64,000 nt of DNA from contig SFRL01000012.1 of assembly GCA_004562765.1 (NCBI GenBank), forward strand, positions 1-64,000, written 5' to 3'. This DNA comes from a bacterium (GTDB lineage: Bacteria > Bacillota > Clostridia > Lachnospirales > Lachnospiraceae). Both the position numbers and the translations under genes were made by a program. The notes under the pieces are model-generated. The model did not search any database. It was not told the DNA's origin and worked only from the letters and a program-made list of their open reading frames with translations. Below, piece by piece: positions 9,323 through 17,618 of the stretch (position 1 is its first letter; each line of letters opens with the position of its first letter).

Positions 9323-9682
9323 ATGAAACTGACAGAAGCGGAATGGAGTGTTCTGACGGTACTCTGGAGCGGAGAGCGTTTTGCGCTTGCGGAGGTGACG
9401 CAGGCGTTAAAGGAAGAAAAAAACTGGAGCAGGAATACGGTACATACTTATCTGACGCGAATGGCGGCTAAGGGGCTCGTTGCCATTGATCACGCACAGG
9501 AGAAGCCTTATGAGGCAGCAGTGGCGAGGGAGGACTGCGCCAGAGCAGAGCGTCAGGATCTTTTAAACCGGGTCTATGGCGGAGCCGCCGGAGATCTTGT
9601 GGCGGCATTTTTACAGGAATCGAAGATGTCAGAAAAAGAGGTGGAGCGTCTGCGAAAGCTCCTTGATGAGATGGAGGTGTAG
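9323..9682 (+). CDS. blaI: BlaI/MecI/CopY-family transcriptional repressor
   Basis: 119 residues, the usual family length. The N-terminal winged helix opens with LTEAEWSVLTVLWSGERFALAEV and continues with NWSRNTVHTYLTRMAAKGLV, the characteristic BlaI recognition region. The C-terminal part is helical and would dimerise. It should bind the palindromic operator immediately upstream and repress its own operon. The gene overlaps nothing but is followed after 3 nt by a BlaR1/MecR1-type protease, the usual partner that cleaves the repressor on stimulus. No beta-lactamase gene is present, so the regulated function is unclear. Confidence 0.92.
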   Translation: MKLTEAEWSVLTVLWSGERFALAEVTQALKEEKNWSRNTVHTYLTRMAAKGLVAIDHAQEKPYEAAVAREDCARAERQDLLNRVYGGAAGDLVAAFLQESKMSEKEVERLRKLLDEMEV

Positions 9683-9685
9683 CTG

Positions 9686-11644
9686 ATGACAAACGTGTGG
9701 GGATTTTTCTTGCAGACATTGTCGGTTTCGTCAGTAGCGCTTGTGCTGCTGATCATCAAGCGGCTGTTTCTGGATAAGATATCACCAAATGTGCAGTATG
9801 CCCTGTGGCTTGTGTTGGCGCTGAGAATCGTCCTACCTGTGCGGGCGGGTGTGAACATTCTGTTTCCGATTCCGATGTGGGTGGAGTTGCTGAAAGCCAA
9901 GGTGGAGCGTCATCTGACTTCCGCTTACAGCAGCATGTATGAGCTGACAGGAAATCGGCACATTTTTCCGATGTACCGGGAAATGCCTGTGAGTGTGACG
10001 GACTGGTTGTTTGTGCTCTATGGGATCGGTATTGCGGCGGTGCTTTTGCATTATGCGATTGCATATATCCAGCTTCGCAGGATGCTAAGGCATGGCATGG
10101 CGGATGAAGTAATGCAGGCAAAGACAGATGCTGTGGCGGAAGCTTACGGGCTGCGCACAGTGCAGGTGCGTATGGAGAGCAGTGTGCATAGTCCGTTTGT
10201 GTGCGGCGTTTTTCACCCGGTGCTCGTGCTGCCGGCAGATCGTCAAATGAGTGATCCGATTCTTTTGCATGAACTCTTGCACCTTGCACATCATGATCCC
10301 GCAAAAAATATGATCTGGTGTATCTTGCGGGCACTGCACTGGTGCAATCCGTTTTTATGGTATGTTGTGAACCGGATCGAAAATGACCTGGAAACATGCT
10401 GTGACCAGCGGGTGCTGGAGCGGCTGGAGGGCGAAGCACGCCGGGACTACGGAAAGACGCTGCTTCTGATGGCAAATGATCGTTACGCGCGCATGCCCGG
10501 CACGAGCTCCATCTCAAATGGCGGTAAAAATATCGCGCGGCGCATCGAGGCGATCGTGCGCTTCAAAACATATCCGAAGGGCGTGACCTTTGCACTGGTT
10601 TGTATGGCAGTGCTGCTTGTGAATGCGGCGGTGAGTGGGCAGACGGTGAACGGTTCCGATGCATGGCTCCGACCTGTGGAGGAGTCACGGCTGGACTATG
10701 CACTTGCAATGAGTCGTGTACATCGCTGCACAACGCTGGCAGGAGCGCTGGATACCTATGCGAAAGGAATCATTTATCAGAACGGCATTTATCTGGCGAT
10801 GGCTTCATCGTTATCGCAGCAGGAGGTCTTGGAAGCAGCGATGCGAAAGAGCGCTGCGGAGGGCTGGGTGGCATATCATGTGGGGCGCGGTTTTGACGAT
10901 AAAGACCAGATGGTGGTCTATGAGGCTGACGGTTATCGGATCTGTAATCTGAAGGAATGCGCAGACGGGGGTTATGAGGCATTATTGCTGTTTTCTGATG
11001 TATGTACATCGGAAGAACAGACGGAAAACGGCACGCTGGTGCTGCCGGTGCGGGCGTATGAGACGGAAGACGGTTGGGTCGTGGAACGCACAGGGGAGCT
11101 GGACTGCATCGATACGGCCTTTGACGCAGACAATATGGATGTGTCGTCACTGCCGGCGCTGCAAAGCTACGAGGGAGTGTGTGAATACGGAAAGATAGTA
11201 CTTGATGTATATAATTTTTATATGGTTGAGGGTAACAATATAATTAGCTGGAACACCATGTCCGGCGATACATTTATTCCAAACGCAGAGTTTCATGATG
11301 CAAGTATTCTCCAGCAGGGCGTGTATGATATCCGTCAGGCAGATGCCGGGATGCCTGCGCATCATGTGGGTATTGTTTACGCGCGGGTGCCAGAGGGAGA
11401 AGATACACCCATCTATCCTAATCATCCTGTACTGACCTCAGATAGCGGAAGCTCCTCAGATGGTTATGCATGGGAAAACAGACCGGTCAGCGAGTTGGAG
11501 AATGGCGGTGTGATTAAAATGGGCAGCGGAGAAAGCTGGGATATTGAGCAGATGGGCAGTGTGCCGGCGGGTTATGGCGTCCGGATTTACTGGGACGGCA
11601 AGCTAAAGAAGGAACTGCGATTGGAGGAAGTGTATGGACAATGA
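9686..11644 (+). CDS. BlaR1/MecR1-type M56 metalloprotease sensor with atypical C-terminal region
   Basis: 652 residues. N-terminal hydrophobic segments surround a cytoplasmic zinc-protease region with HELLHLAHHD (HELLH at 195-199), the M56 signature. A further membrane segment (about 305-325) is followed by a 320-residue extracytoplasmic part. That part shows no evident penicillin-binding SxxK/SxN/KTG set, so it probably does not sense beta-lactams through an acyl-serine. It contains an LDYALAMSRV segment and a Tyr/Asp-rich portion that I do not recognise. GGAGG precedes the ATG. By family knowledge, activation would lead to cleavage of the adjacent BlaI-like repressor. Confidence 0.85.
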   Translation: MTNVWGFFLQTLSVSSVALVLLIIKRLFLDKISPNVQYALWLVLALRIVLPVRAGVNILFPIPMWVELLKAKVERHLTSAYSSMYELTGNRHIFPMYREMPVSVTDWLFVLYGIGIAAVLLHYAIAYIQLRRMLRHGMADEVMQAKTDAVAEAYGLRTVQVRMESSVHSPFVCGVFHPVLVLPADRQMSDPILLHELLHLAHHDPAKNMIWCILRALHWCNPFLWYVVNRIENDLETCCDQRVLERLEGEARRDYGKTLLLMANDRYARMPGTSSISNGGKNIARRIEAIVRFKTYPKGVTFALVCMAVLLVNAAVSGQTVNGSDAWLRPVEESRLDYALAMSRVHRCTTLAGALDTYAKGIIYQNGIYLAMASSLSQQEVLEAAMRKSAAEGWVAYHVGRGFDDKDQMVVYEADGYRICNLKECADGGYEALLLFSDVCTSEEQTENGTLVLPVRAYETEDGWVVERTGELDCIDTAFDADNMDVSSLPALQSYEGVCEYGKIVLDVYNFYMVEGNNIISWNTMSGDTFIPNAEFHDASILQQGVYDIRQADAGMPAHHVGIVYARVPEGEDTPIYPNHPVLTSDSGSSSDGYAWENRPVSELENGGVIKMGSGESWDIEQMGSVPAGYGVRIYWDGKLKKELRLEEVYGQ

Positions 11645-12227
11645 AACATTTGTGGGAGAAATTGCAACACCGGTGCAGAACATCAACTATGAAAAGCTGC
11701 GCAGTGCGGTGAAAGCCATCGGCTTCGGGTATGCGTTTTTGTACTTGAATCTGAACTTGGGACGGGTGAATCTTTTGCCAAACTGGGTGGGATATGTTCT
11801 GATCCAGGAGGCGTGTGACGACATTGGTGAGCAGGAACCGTCAATTGTGCTTTTGAAGCCTCTGGCAGCGCTGCTCGCTGGCTATGAGGGCGTGTTATGG
11901 CTGTGCAAACTGCTTGATGTCAGCCTTTCAATTCCGGCGGTTGAGGTGGTGATCTCTGTGGCAAGCCTGTATTTTCATTATCAGCTCATGACAAACCTCG
12001 GTGATCTGGCAGATCATCTGCATCTGGAGGAGCGCGACCGGCTGTATAGCACCCGCATTTGGCAGGCTGCGCTCACGACGCTGCTTGGAGTGCCTGTGCT
12101 TAAAAATCTTTGCGTGCAGACCGGGTTGCTTGTGGCGACATTTATCGTGCTCGTGCGCGTGGTTGTCGGAATCATTTATCTGGAAGGGTCACTAAGGGAG
12201 TGTGCCCAGCAGAGCAAACTGCCATAA
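11634..12227 (+). CDS. Hypothetical membrane protein of the BlaI/BlaR1-type operon
   Basis: 197 residues. The ATG lies 11 nt inside the end of the M56 protease gene, indicating translational coupling. Several hydrophobic segments (about 20-45, 60-85, 95-120, 140-185) suggest four or so membrane spans. A motif LNLGRVNLLPNWVGYVLIQEACDDIG near the N-terminus looks conserved in type but I cannot name the family. Because it is the only non-regulatory gene in this operon, it may be the effector controlled by the pair, or an accessory to the sensor. Confidence 0.7.
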   Translation: MDNETFVGEIATPVQNINYEKLRSAVKAIGFGYAFLYLNLNLGRVNLLPNWVGYVLIQEACDDIGEQEPSIVLLKPLAALLAGYEGVLWLCKLLDVSLSIPAVEVVISVASLYFHYQLMTNLGDLADHLHLEERDRLYSTRIWQAALTTLLGVPVLKNLCVQTGLLVATFIVLVRVVVGIIYLEGSLRECAQQSKLP

Positions 12228-12247
12228 TTCTTACTTAGATTTGATAT

Positions 12248-12308
12248 TTAACAGGATTGTTTTTTTTTATATAATATGATAAAATAAAGCAACTGAAAAA
12301 TAGTTGCA
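12248..12308 (+). promoter_or_regulatory. hicAB promoter and small inverted-repeat operator
   Basis: TTAACA 12248-12253 and TATAAT 12270-12275 are 16 nt apart. Just downstream lies an inverted repeat GCAACT (12289-12294) / AGTTGC (12302-12307), placed where autorepression by HicB would occur. Confidence 0.55.
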
Positions 12309-12338
12309 AAAAAAACGAAACGAGGTGATAGCTGTCTA

Positions 12339-12599
12339 ATGCCTAAGAAAAAGGATTTGATTGAAAAACTTTGTAGAAAACCAATGCCGAAGAACTTCAC
12401 GAAGAGAGAGCTTGATTTATTGTTGGGTAAATGTAATTGCATAAAATTTTCAGGAGGCAGAGGATCAGGAATAGGTTTTGTTCATAATGATACAAAACGT
12501 ATTTTACAATTTGATGAACCGCATCCCGGAAATGAATTATATGGATATCAGATAAAAAAGACCATACAATATTTAAAAGATATTGGGGAGATAGATTAG
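12339..12599 (+). CDS. hicA: HicA-family mRNA interferase toxin
   Basis: 86 residues with the HicA double-stranded-RNA-binding-like fold pattern: KRELDLLLGKCNCIKFSGGRGSGIGFVHNDTKRILQ, then the C-terminal EPHPGNELYGYQIKKTIQYL found in many HicA proteins. HicA toxins cleave mRNA and tmRNA. A GAGGTGAT Shine-Dalgarno is 9 nt upstream. Base composition is clearly more AT-rich than the flanking genes, which suggests horizontal arrival. The exact catalytic His is uncertain: the usual GSHxxF is here GSGIGFVH, so either His in the FVHND segment or the one in EPHPG may serve. Confidence 0.85.
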   Translation: MPKKKDLIEKLCRKPMPKNFTKRELDLLLGKCNCIKFSGGRGSGIGFVHNDTKRILQFDEPHPGNELYGYQIKKTIQYLKDIGEID

Positions 12600-12620
12600 A
12601 TATTTTGTGATATCGAAAGG

Positions 12621-12995
12621 ATGATGAGAATGAGTTCAATGTTAGAGTATAGAGGCTATCATGCTACTGTAGAGTTTGATGCGGAAGATAATATTTTTGT
12701 TGGAGAAGTGTTTGGAACAACAGATTCTTTGAATTTTCATGGAAGCACGGTTGAGGAATTGAAAAAGATGTTTCGGCAATGTATCGATAATTATTTGGAA
12801 TTGTGCGAGAGAATTGGTAAAGAACCGGATAAAGAGTTTCGTGGGACGTTTAATATAAGAATCTCGCCGGAACTGCACAAAAAAGCAGCATTAGCTGCTG
12901 CGGAACAAAAGATTACATTGAACCAATACGTTTTAAAGGCAATCAATCGGTCGGTTGAAGATGAAAATGCAAACAAAGAGAAAGTAACTGTTTGA
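12621..12995 (+). CDS. hicB: HicB-family antitoxin with C-terminal ribbon-helix-helix
   Basis: 124 residues. The N-terminal partial RNase-H-like HicB domain has YHATVEFDAEDNIFVGEVFG and the segment STVEELKKMFRQCIDNYLELC. The C-terminal part (NIRISPELHKKAALAAAEQ...LNQYVLKAINRSV) is a ribbon-helix-helix DNA-binding domain. It should neutralise HicA and repress the operon. Three in-frame ATGs (12621, 12624, 12630) are possible; GAAAGGATGA best fits 12630, so the true protein may be three residues shorter. A terminator follows at 13032. Confidence 0.88.
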   Translation: MMRMSSMLEYRGYHATVEFDAEDNIFVGEVFGTTDSLNFHGSTVEELKKMFRQCIDNYLELCERIGKEPDKEFRGTFNIRISPELHKKAALAAAEQKITLNQYVLKAINRSVEDENANKEKVTV

Positions 12996-13031
12996 TCACA
13001 AGAATTTTGCAACTAAATTGGAATTTTTTAG

Positions 13032-13060
13032 AAAAGCTCTGCGCATGGCAGAGCTTTTTT
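13032..13060 (+). terminator. Terminator after hicAB
   Basis: Perfect stem AAAAGCTCTGC / GCAGAGCTTTT with loop GCATG, continuing into a T-run. Confidence 0.9.
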
Positions 13061-13097
13061 GTGGTAAATTCAGAAAAGTCAAAATGGAAATTCCCTC

Positions 13098-13152
13098 TTG
13101 CCATACTTGAAAAAATACTATACAATAGCAAAAGTGCTTTAATTGATTAAAG
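13098..13152 (+). promoter_or_regulatory. Promoter and palindromic operator of the SsuABC/TauABC-type operon
   Basis: TTGCCA 13098-13103 and TACAAT 13121-13126 are 17 nt apart. A perfect palindrome CTTTAATTGATTAAAG at 13137-13152 lies where transcription begins, a natural position for a repressor. It differs from the CCTA/TAGG element of the sulfur island. Confidence 0.6.
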
Positions 13153-13189
13153 AAGTAAATTAAAGAAGCGCTGAAATGACAGGAAACCT

Positions 13190-13987
13190 ATGGAGAGTAT
13201 GGAAATGAAGAACAAAAGACGTTACATAAATGTCGAGCACCTGCTCAGCTTTATCTGTTTTGCGCTGATCATCGGGCTGTGGTGTGTCCTGAGCTTTGGA
13301 GGGATGGTATCAGAACTGTTCCTGCCGTCACCGGTGGCGGTGGCAAAGCGCATCGTGGAACTGTATAAGGACGGCTCCTTATGGGCGAACTGCTTTGAGT
13401 CGACTGCCCGCGTGGTCATCGGCTGGTTCTGGTCTGTGGTCGTGGCGCTCCCGTGTGGCATGCTGATGGCAAACTCCAGAAAATTCAGCGCCTTTATCCA
13501 GCCGATCATCGAGTTCGCGAGATATCTGCCGGTGGTGGCATTGGTGCCGTTGACGCTGCTCTATCTCGGCATTGATGAGACGCAGAAATATACGATCATT
13601 TTCCTCGGTACCTTCTTTCAGCTGGTGCTGATGGTGTGTGACACGGTATCCGGCGTGGATGCGAACCTGATCAACGCTGCAAAGACGCTTGGTGCAGGAA
13701 AATGGCAGGTCTATAAAGAAGTTATTTTCCCCGCTGCACTGCCGGGACTGATGGACGATTTTCGTCTGACGATCGGATGGGCGTGGACCTATCTGGTGGT
13801 GGCTGAGATGGTTGCCGCACAGAACGGTCTTGGTTACATGATCCTGCGTTCCCAGCGCTATCTGGCAACGGACACGATCTTTGCGGGACTGATCCTGATC
13901 GGACTGATCGGACTGATCACGGACTTTTTGTTCCGGATCCTGACACGCATGGTTGCACCGTGGCATGAGCGGTTAACAGATAAGTAG
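13190..13987 (+). CDS. ABC transporter permease, SsuC/TauC/ThiX type
   Basis: 265 residues with about six hydrophobic segments. The EAA-type loop is in DANLINAAKTLGAGKWQVYKEVIFPAALPGLMDD, characteristic of the nitrate/sulfonate/taurine/pyrimidine-precursor permease family. It is followed after 12 nt by its ATPase and then by the binding lipoprotein, making a complete importer. The substrate class (sulfonate, taurine, bicarbonate, nitrate or thiamin precursor) cannot be separated by reading. Start 13190 gives a peptide whose charged N-terminus precedes the first membrane segment; a second in-frame ATG exists at 13202. Confidence 0.9.
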   Translation: MESMEMKNKRRYINVEHLLSFICFALIIGLWCVLSFGGMVSELFLPSPVAVAKRIVELYKDGSLWANCFESTARVVIGWFWSVVVALPCGMLMANSRKFSAFIQPIIEFARYLPVVALVPLTLLYLGIDETQKYTIIFLGTFFQLVLMVCDTVSGVDANLINAAKTLGAGKWQVYKEVIFPAALPGLMDDFRLTIGWAWTYLVVAEMVAAQNGLGYMILRSQRYLATDTIFAGLILIGLIGLITDFLFRILTRMVAPWHERLTDK

Positions 13988-13999
13988 AAGGAGTAAACC

Positions 14000-14788
14000 A
14001 TGGAACAATACAGATTACAGGCAATTGACCTGACAAAAATATTTGATGACGGTAAAAAAGGGCCGGTCACCGCGATCGACCATGTGAACCTTGAGGTGAA
14101 GGACGGAGAATTTGTCATGATCGTCGGTCCTTCCGGGTGTGGAAAGACGACGCTGATCAATATTCTGGGCGGACTGAACACAGCGACTTCCGGAGAGGTA
14201 TTGCTGGATGGAAAGCCGGTACAGGGACCGGGCGCAGACCGTGGCATGGTGTTTCAGGGTTACAGTCTCTTCCCGTGGCTGTCCGTACAGAAAAATGTAG
14301 AGTTCGGATTGAAAATGAAAAAGATGCCGAAGGCACAGCGCGCGGAACAGGCAAAGAAATTTATCGATCTGGTAGGTCTGACAGGCTTTGAGAACGCGCT
14401 GCCGAAGCAATTATCCGGAGGAATGAAACAGCGTGTGGCGATCGCCCGCACACTTGCCAACGAACCGGAGATCCTTTTGATGGATGAGCCCTTCGGAGCA
14501 CTGGATGCACAGACGAGAGTTGTCATGCAGGAGCTTTTGGCGGACATCAGCAAAAAAACGAAAACGACCATTTTATTTATTACCCATGACATTGACGAGG
14601 CGGTGCTTTTGGGTGACCGCATCTATGTCATGAGCCGCAGACCGGGTACGATCCGCGAGGTATTGGATGTCAACATTCCCGGCGTGCGTAACCATGAGAG
14701 TCTGGTGTTACCGGAGTTTCTGGCGACAAAGAAAAAGATCATGGACATGCTCTGGCAGGAGAGTATGGACGCGGCGATGGACAGTTAG
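14000..14788 (+). CDS. ABC transporter ATP-binding protein, SsuB/TauB type
   Basis: 262 residues. Walker A GPSGCGKTTL, signature LSGGMKQRVAIARTLA, Walker B ILLMDEPFGALDAQ and the switch His in FITHDIDEA are all intact. The FQGYSLFPWLSVQKNVEFGL Q-loop segment fits the nitrate/sulfonate/taurine subfamily. GAAGGAG precedes the ATG. It energises uptake with the permease upstream and the lipoprotein downstream. An intercistronic hairpin (14799-14819) separates it from the binding protein gene. Confidence 0.93.
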   Translation: MEQYRLQAIDLTKIFDDGKKGPVTAIDHVNLEVKDGEFVMIVGPSGCGKTTLINILGGLNTATSGEVLLDGKPVQGPGADRGMVFQGYSLFPWLSVQKNVEFGLKMKKMPKAQRAEQAKKFIDLVGLTGFENALPKQLSGGMKQRVAIARTLANEPEILLMDEPFGALDAQTRVVMQELLADISKKTKTTILFITHDIDEAVLLGDRIYVMSRRPGTIREVLDVNIPGVRNHESLVLPEFLATKKKIMDMLWQESMDAAMDS

Positions 14789-14798
14789 GCGTATTCGC

Positions 14799-14819
14799 TT
14801 CCGGTTCGGCTGACCGGAA
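14799..14819 (+). promoter_or_regulatory. Intercistronic hairpin before the binding-protein gene
   Basis: TTCCGGT / ACCGGAA, a 7-bp perfect stem without a T-run. Such hairpins can stabilise mRNA ends and let the binding protein be made in excess; that role is inferred. Confidence 0.5.
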
Positions 14820-14854
14820 CCCATACATAAATTCAAGGAAAAGAGGAGAAACTT

Positions 14855-15847
14855 ATGAAAAAGAAATTAGCATTATTATTGGCGGCACTTTTAGCTGTCA
14901 GCACGGTGTTTACCGGCTGCGGCAACAAGAAGTCAGAGGCAGGCGCGGACGGTCTGACTGAGGTGACGATGGCATTCTGTACATTCACGGGATATGCACC
15001 GATGTTTATCGCACAGGAGCAGGGCTATTTTGAGGATGCGGGCATCAAGATGAACATTCAGGTCATCGAGGATGAATCCACTTACGCCAGCCTGATCACG
15101 AAAGGCGATGTGCAGTTTTTAGCCACCGCTCAGGACCCGAACATCAAGATGTTTGCAAACGGTGCAACAAGTAAGTACGTGCTCACGATGGATCAGTCTT
15201 TCGGCGCGGACGGACTGGTGGCAACCGAGGATATCAAGACGCTGGATGATTTGAAGGGAAAGTCAGTCGCACTTGACAAATCTGCTTCTTCCTACTATTT
15301 CTTCCTGAAGGCACTGGAGGGTGGATCTTCCCTGACAGAGGATGATATCGATGTGCAGGACATGGGAGATACAACGGAGGCAGGCGTAGCCTTTATCGGC
15401 GGACAGGTGGACGCAGCGATCATGTGGGAGCCGGAGTTATCTGATGCATTGACAGAAGTGGAAGGAGCGCATACAATTGTAACGAGCGCGGACTATCCTG
15501 ATGCTATCTCCGACAGTCTGGTCGTCAATGCCAAGTTTGCCGAGGAACATCCCGAGATCGTGGACGCAGTCGCAGAAGCATGGTATAAGGCAGTTGATTT
15601 CTACAACACAAATGCGACAGAGGCATATGAAAATATGGCGAGCGGTTTCGAGGAGGTCACTGCGGAGGACATCGAGAGTGATGCAGCCGGCTTGCACTTT
15701 TTAGGAAAGGAAGAAAATGAGGCGCTGCTCGTTGAGGGATCAGAGGGCAACATTTTTGATCTGTGCAAGGAGATGGCAGACTTCTGGATGAGTAAAGGCG
15801 AGTGCAAGACGGATGAATTAGATGATTACTTTACTCTGGTAAAATAG
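14855..15847 (+). CDS. Substrate-binding lipoprotein of NMT1/SsuA type
   Basis: 330 residues. A lipoprotein signal peptide ends in FTGCGNKK, with the lipid-attachment Cys at about 22. The mature part opens with VTMAFCTFTGYAPMFIAQEQGYFEDAGI, a hallmark of the NMT1/THI5-like and SsuA-like family. AAIMWEPEL is the second-lobe family motif. It delivers substrate to the permease/ATPase encoded just upstream. The ligand is not assignable. Unusually, its stop codon TAG shares its last base with the GTG start of a Y-family polymerase, so the transporter and polymerase are translationally coupled. Confidence 0.9.
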   Translation: MKKKLALLLAALLAVSTVFTGCGNKKSEAGADGLTEVTMAFCTFTGYAPMFIAQEQGYFEDAGIKMNIQVIEDESTYASLITKGDVQFLATAQDPNIKMFANGATSKYVLTMDQSFGADGLVATEDIKTLDDLKGKSVALDKSASSYYFFLKALEGGSSLTEDDIDVQDMGDTTEAGVAFIGGQVDAAIMWEPELSDALTEVEGAHTIVTSADYPDAISDSLVVNAKFAEEHPEIVDAVAEAWYKAVDFYNTNATEAYENMASGFEEVTAEDIESDAAGLHFLGKEENEALLVEGSEGNIFDLCKEMADFWMSKGECKTDELDDYFTLVK

Positions 15848-17298
15848 TGGCAGACTCTGTATATATTGCAATTGATCTGAAATCCTTTTATGCATCAGTA
15901 GAGTGCATGGAACGTGAGCTGGATCCGATGACGGCTAATCTGGTCGTCGCGGATGAGAGCCGCACGAATAAAACGATCTGTTTGGCCGTGTCACCTTCCC
16001 TGAAAGCCTATGGCATTCCGGGAAGGGCGCGGCTTTTTGAAGTTGTGGAGCGGGTGCGGGAGATCAATGCCACGCGTGCACCTGAAGATCAGCTCACCTA
16101 TATTACGGCACCGCCGCAAATGGCACTTTATCTGAAATACAGCGCTCGCATTTATGAAGTTTATCTGAAATATATTGCGCCGGAGGACATCCATGTGTAT
16201 TCGATTGATGAGGTCATGTTCGATGCGACACATTATCTGGGCACTTATCAGATGACACCCGAACAGCTGGCATCAAAAATGATCATGGATGTGTATCGGA
16301 CAGTGGGGATCCCTGCGGCGGCTGGCATCGGCACAAACCTGTATCTGTGTAAAGTTGCGATGGATATCATGGCAAAGCATGCAGAGCCGGATGAGAACGG
16401 TGTGCGTATTGCCAGACTGGATGAGATGAGCTACCGGAGACAGCTGTGGACCCATGAACCGATCACGGATTTCTGGCGAGTCGGGCGCGGATATGCAAAA
16501 AAGCTGGCGGCCCACGGACTTTACACGATGGGTGATGTGGCGCGCTGTTCCATCGGTGCCCCGGAGGATTTCCATAATGAGGAATTATTATACCGTCTGT
16601 TTGGCGTCAATGCGGAACTGCTGATCGATCATGCATGGGGCTATGAGCCGTGCACGATGGAGGCCATCAAAGCTTATAAGCCGGAAAACAACAGCATTGT
16701 CTCAGGACAGGTGCTGCGTTGCCCTTACGAGTTTGAGCAGGCGGAACTGGTCGTCCGTGAGATGGCAGATCTGCTGGCACTGGATCTTGTAGAAAAACGG
16801 CTGGTGACGGATCAGATCGTGCTCACAGTAGGTTATGATATTGACAATCTGACTGATCCGGAGCGGAGAAAGCGCTACAAAGGTCCGGTGACGACGGATC
16901 ATTACGGCAGACCGGTGCCAAAACATGCCCACGGCACCACGAATCTGAAACAAAAGACCGCATCCACGATGCTGATCACCGACGCGACGATGGAGCTTTT
17001 TTCGCGCATTGTAGACCGGAATCTGCTTGTGCGCAGGATCAGCCTGTGTGCGAACCGCGTGGTGAGCGAGGCAGAAGCGGCGCAGGAGGAGCGTTACGAG
17101 CAGCTCTCCCTTTTTGCGGAAGAAACGCAGGAGGAGGATGTTGATGAGGAGAAGCTGGAGCGGGAGCGAAAGCTTCAGCAGGCGATGCTGGACGTGAAAA
17201 AGCGATACGGGAAAAATGCGATGGTAAAGGGTATGAATCTTCAGGAAGGCGCGACTACGATGGAGCGCAACCGCCAGATCGGAGGACACAAGGCATGA
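15847..17298 (+). CDS. Y-family DNA polymerase (UmuC/UvrX-like lesion bypass polymerase)
   Basis: 483 residues. The palm catalytic motifs are present: AIDLKSFYASVE at the N-terminus and YSIDE at 118-122 (Asp121, Glu122). A clamp-binding peptide QLSLF lies at 419-423, so the enzyme should dock on the beta sliding clamp. It performs error-prone bypass of damaged DNA. The start is GTG at 15847, one base overlapping the preceding stop, with no clear Shine-Dalgarno; translation is likely coupled. No LexA-type box was noticed near it. The downstream small protein is its common companion in Firmicutes. Confidence 0.9.
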   Translation: MADSVYIAIDLKSFYASVECMERELDPMTANLVVADESRTNKTICLAVSPSLKAYGIPGRARLFEVVERVREINATRAPEDQLTYITAPPQMALYLKYSARIYEVYLKYIAPEDIHVYSIDEVMFDATHYLGTYQMTPEQLASKMIMDVYRTVGIPAAAGIGTNLYLCKVAMDIMAKHAEPDENGVRIARLDEMSYRRQLWTHEPITDFWRVGRGYAKKLAAHGLYTMGDVARCSIGAPEDFHNEELLYRLFGVNAELLIDHAWGYEPCTMEAIKAYKPENNSIVSGQVLRCPYEFEQAELVVREMADLLALDLVEKRLVTDQIVLTVGYDIDNLTDPERRKRYKGPVTTDHYGRPVPKHAHGTTNLKQKTASTMLITDATMELFSRIVDRNLLVRRISLCANRVVSEAEAAQEERYEQLSLFAEETQEEDVDEEKLERERKLQQAMLDVKKRYGKNAMVKGMNLQEGATTMERNRQIGGHKA

Positions 17299-17618
17299 CA
17301 AAGCAGAAGGATGGGCGAAATGCATTACCACGAAAGCAGCGCGCGACATCATCGCTTGCCGGGGAAAAAGATGAACACCGCTACGATGATATCATAGATC
17401 TGCCGCATCATGTGTCAAAGACACATCCACAGATGCCCCTTGCAGACCGGGCGGCACAGTTTGCGCCCTTTGCGGCTCTGACCGGACATGCGGATGCCAT
17501 CAGGGAGACTGAGCGGTTGGTTGAGGAGCGCGTGGAGCATGAGACAGCCGGAGAAACGGATCCTGAGAATTGGTTTTTCGAGGATATGGAGCAGCTTGGA
17601 GGATATGAGTATGAATAG
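17295..17618 (+). CDS. Small protein companion of Y-family polymerase (YolD-like)
   Basis: 107 residues, acidic C-terminus. The ATG overlaps the polymerase stop codon (ATGA). The core YDDIIDLPHHVSKTHPQMPLADRAAQFAPFAALTGHADAIRETER is typical of small proteins that sit beside UvrX-type polymerases in Clostridia and are loosely called YolD-like. The function is not established; a polymerase accessory or regulatory role is suggested only by consistent gene pairing. Its 3' end overlaps the start of the shikimate kinase gene. Confidence 0.75.
   Translation: MTKQKDGRNALPRKQRATSSLAGEKDEHRYDDIIDLPHHVSKTHPQMPLADRAAQFAPFAALTGHADAIRETERLVEERVEHETAGETDPENWFFEDMEQLGGYEYE

Noticed and set aside
12339..12995. 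HicAB as part of a larger mobile island
   Set aside because: The AT-rich stretch ends at the pair itself; no integrase, transposase, direct repeats or phage genes flank it.
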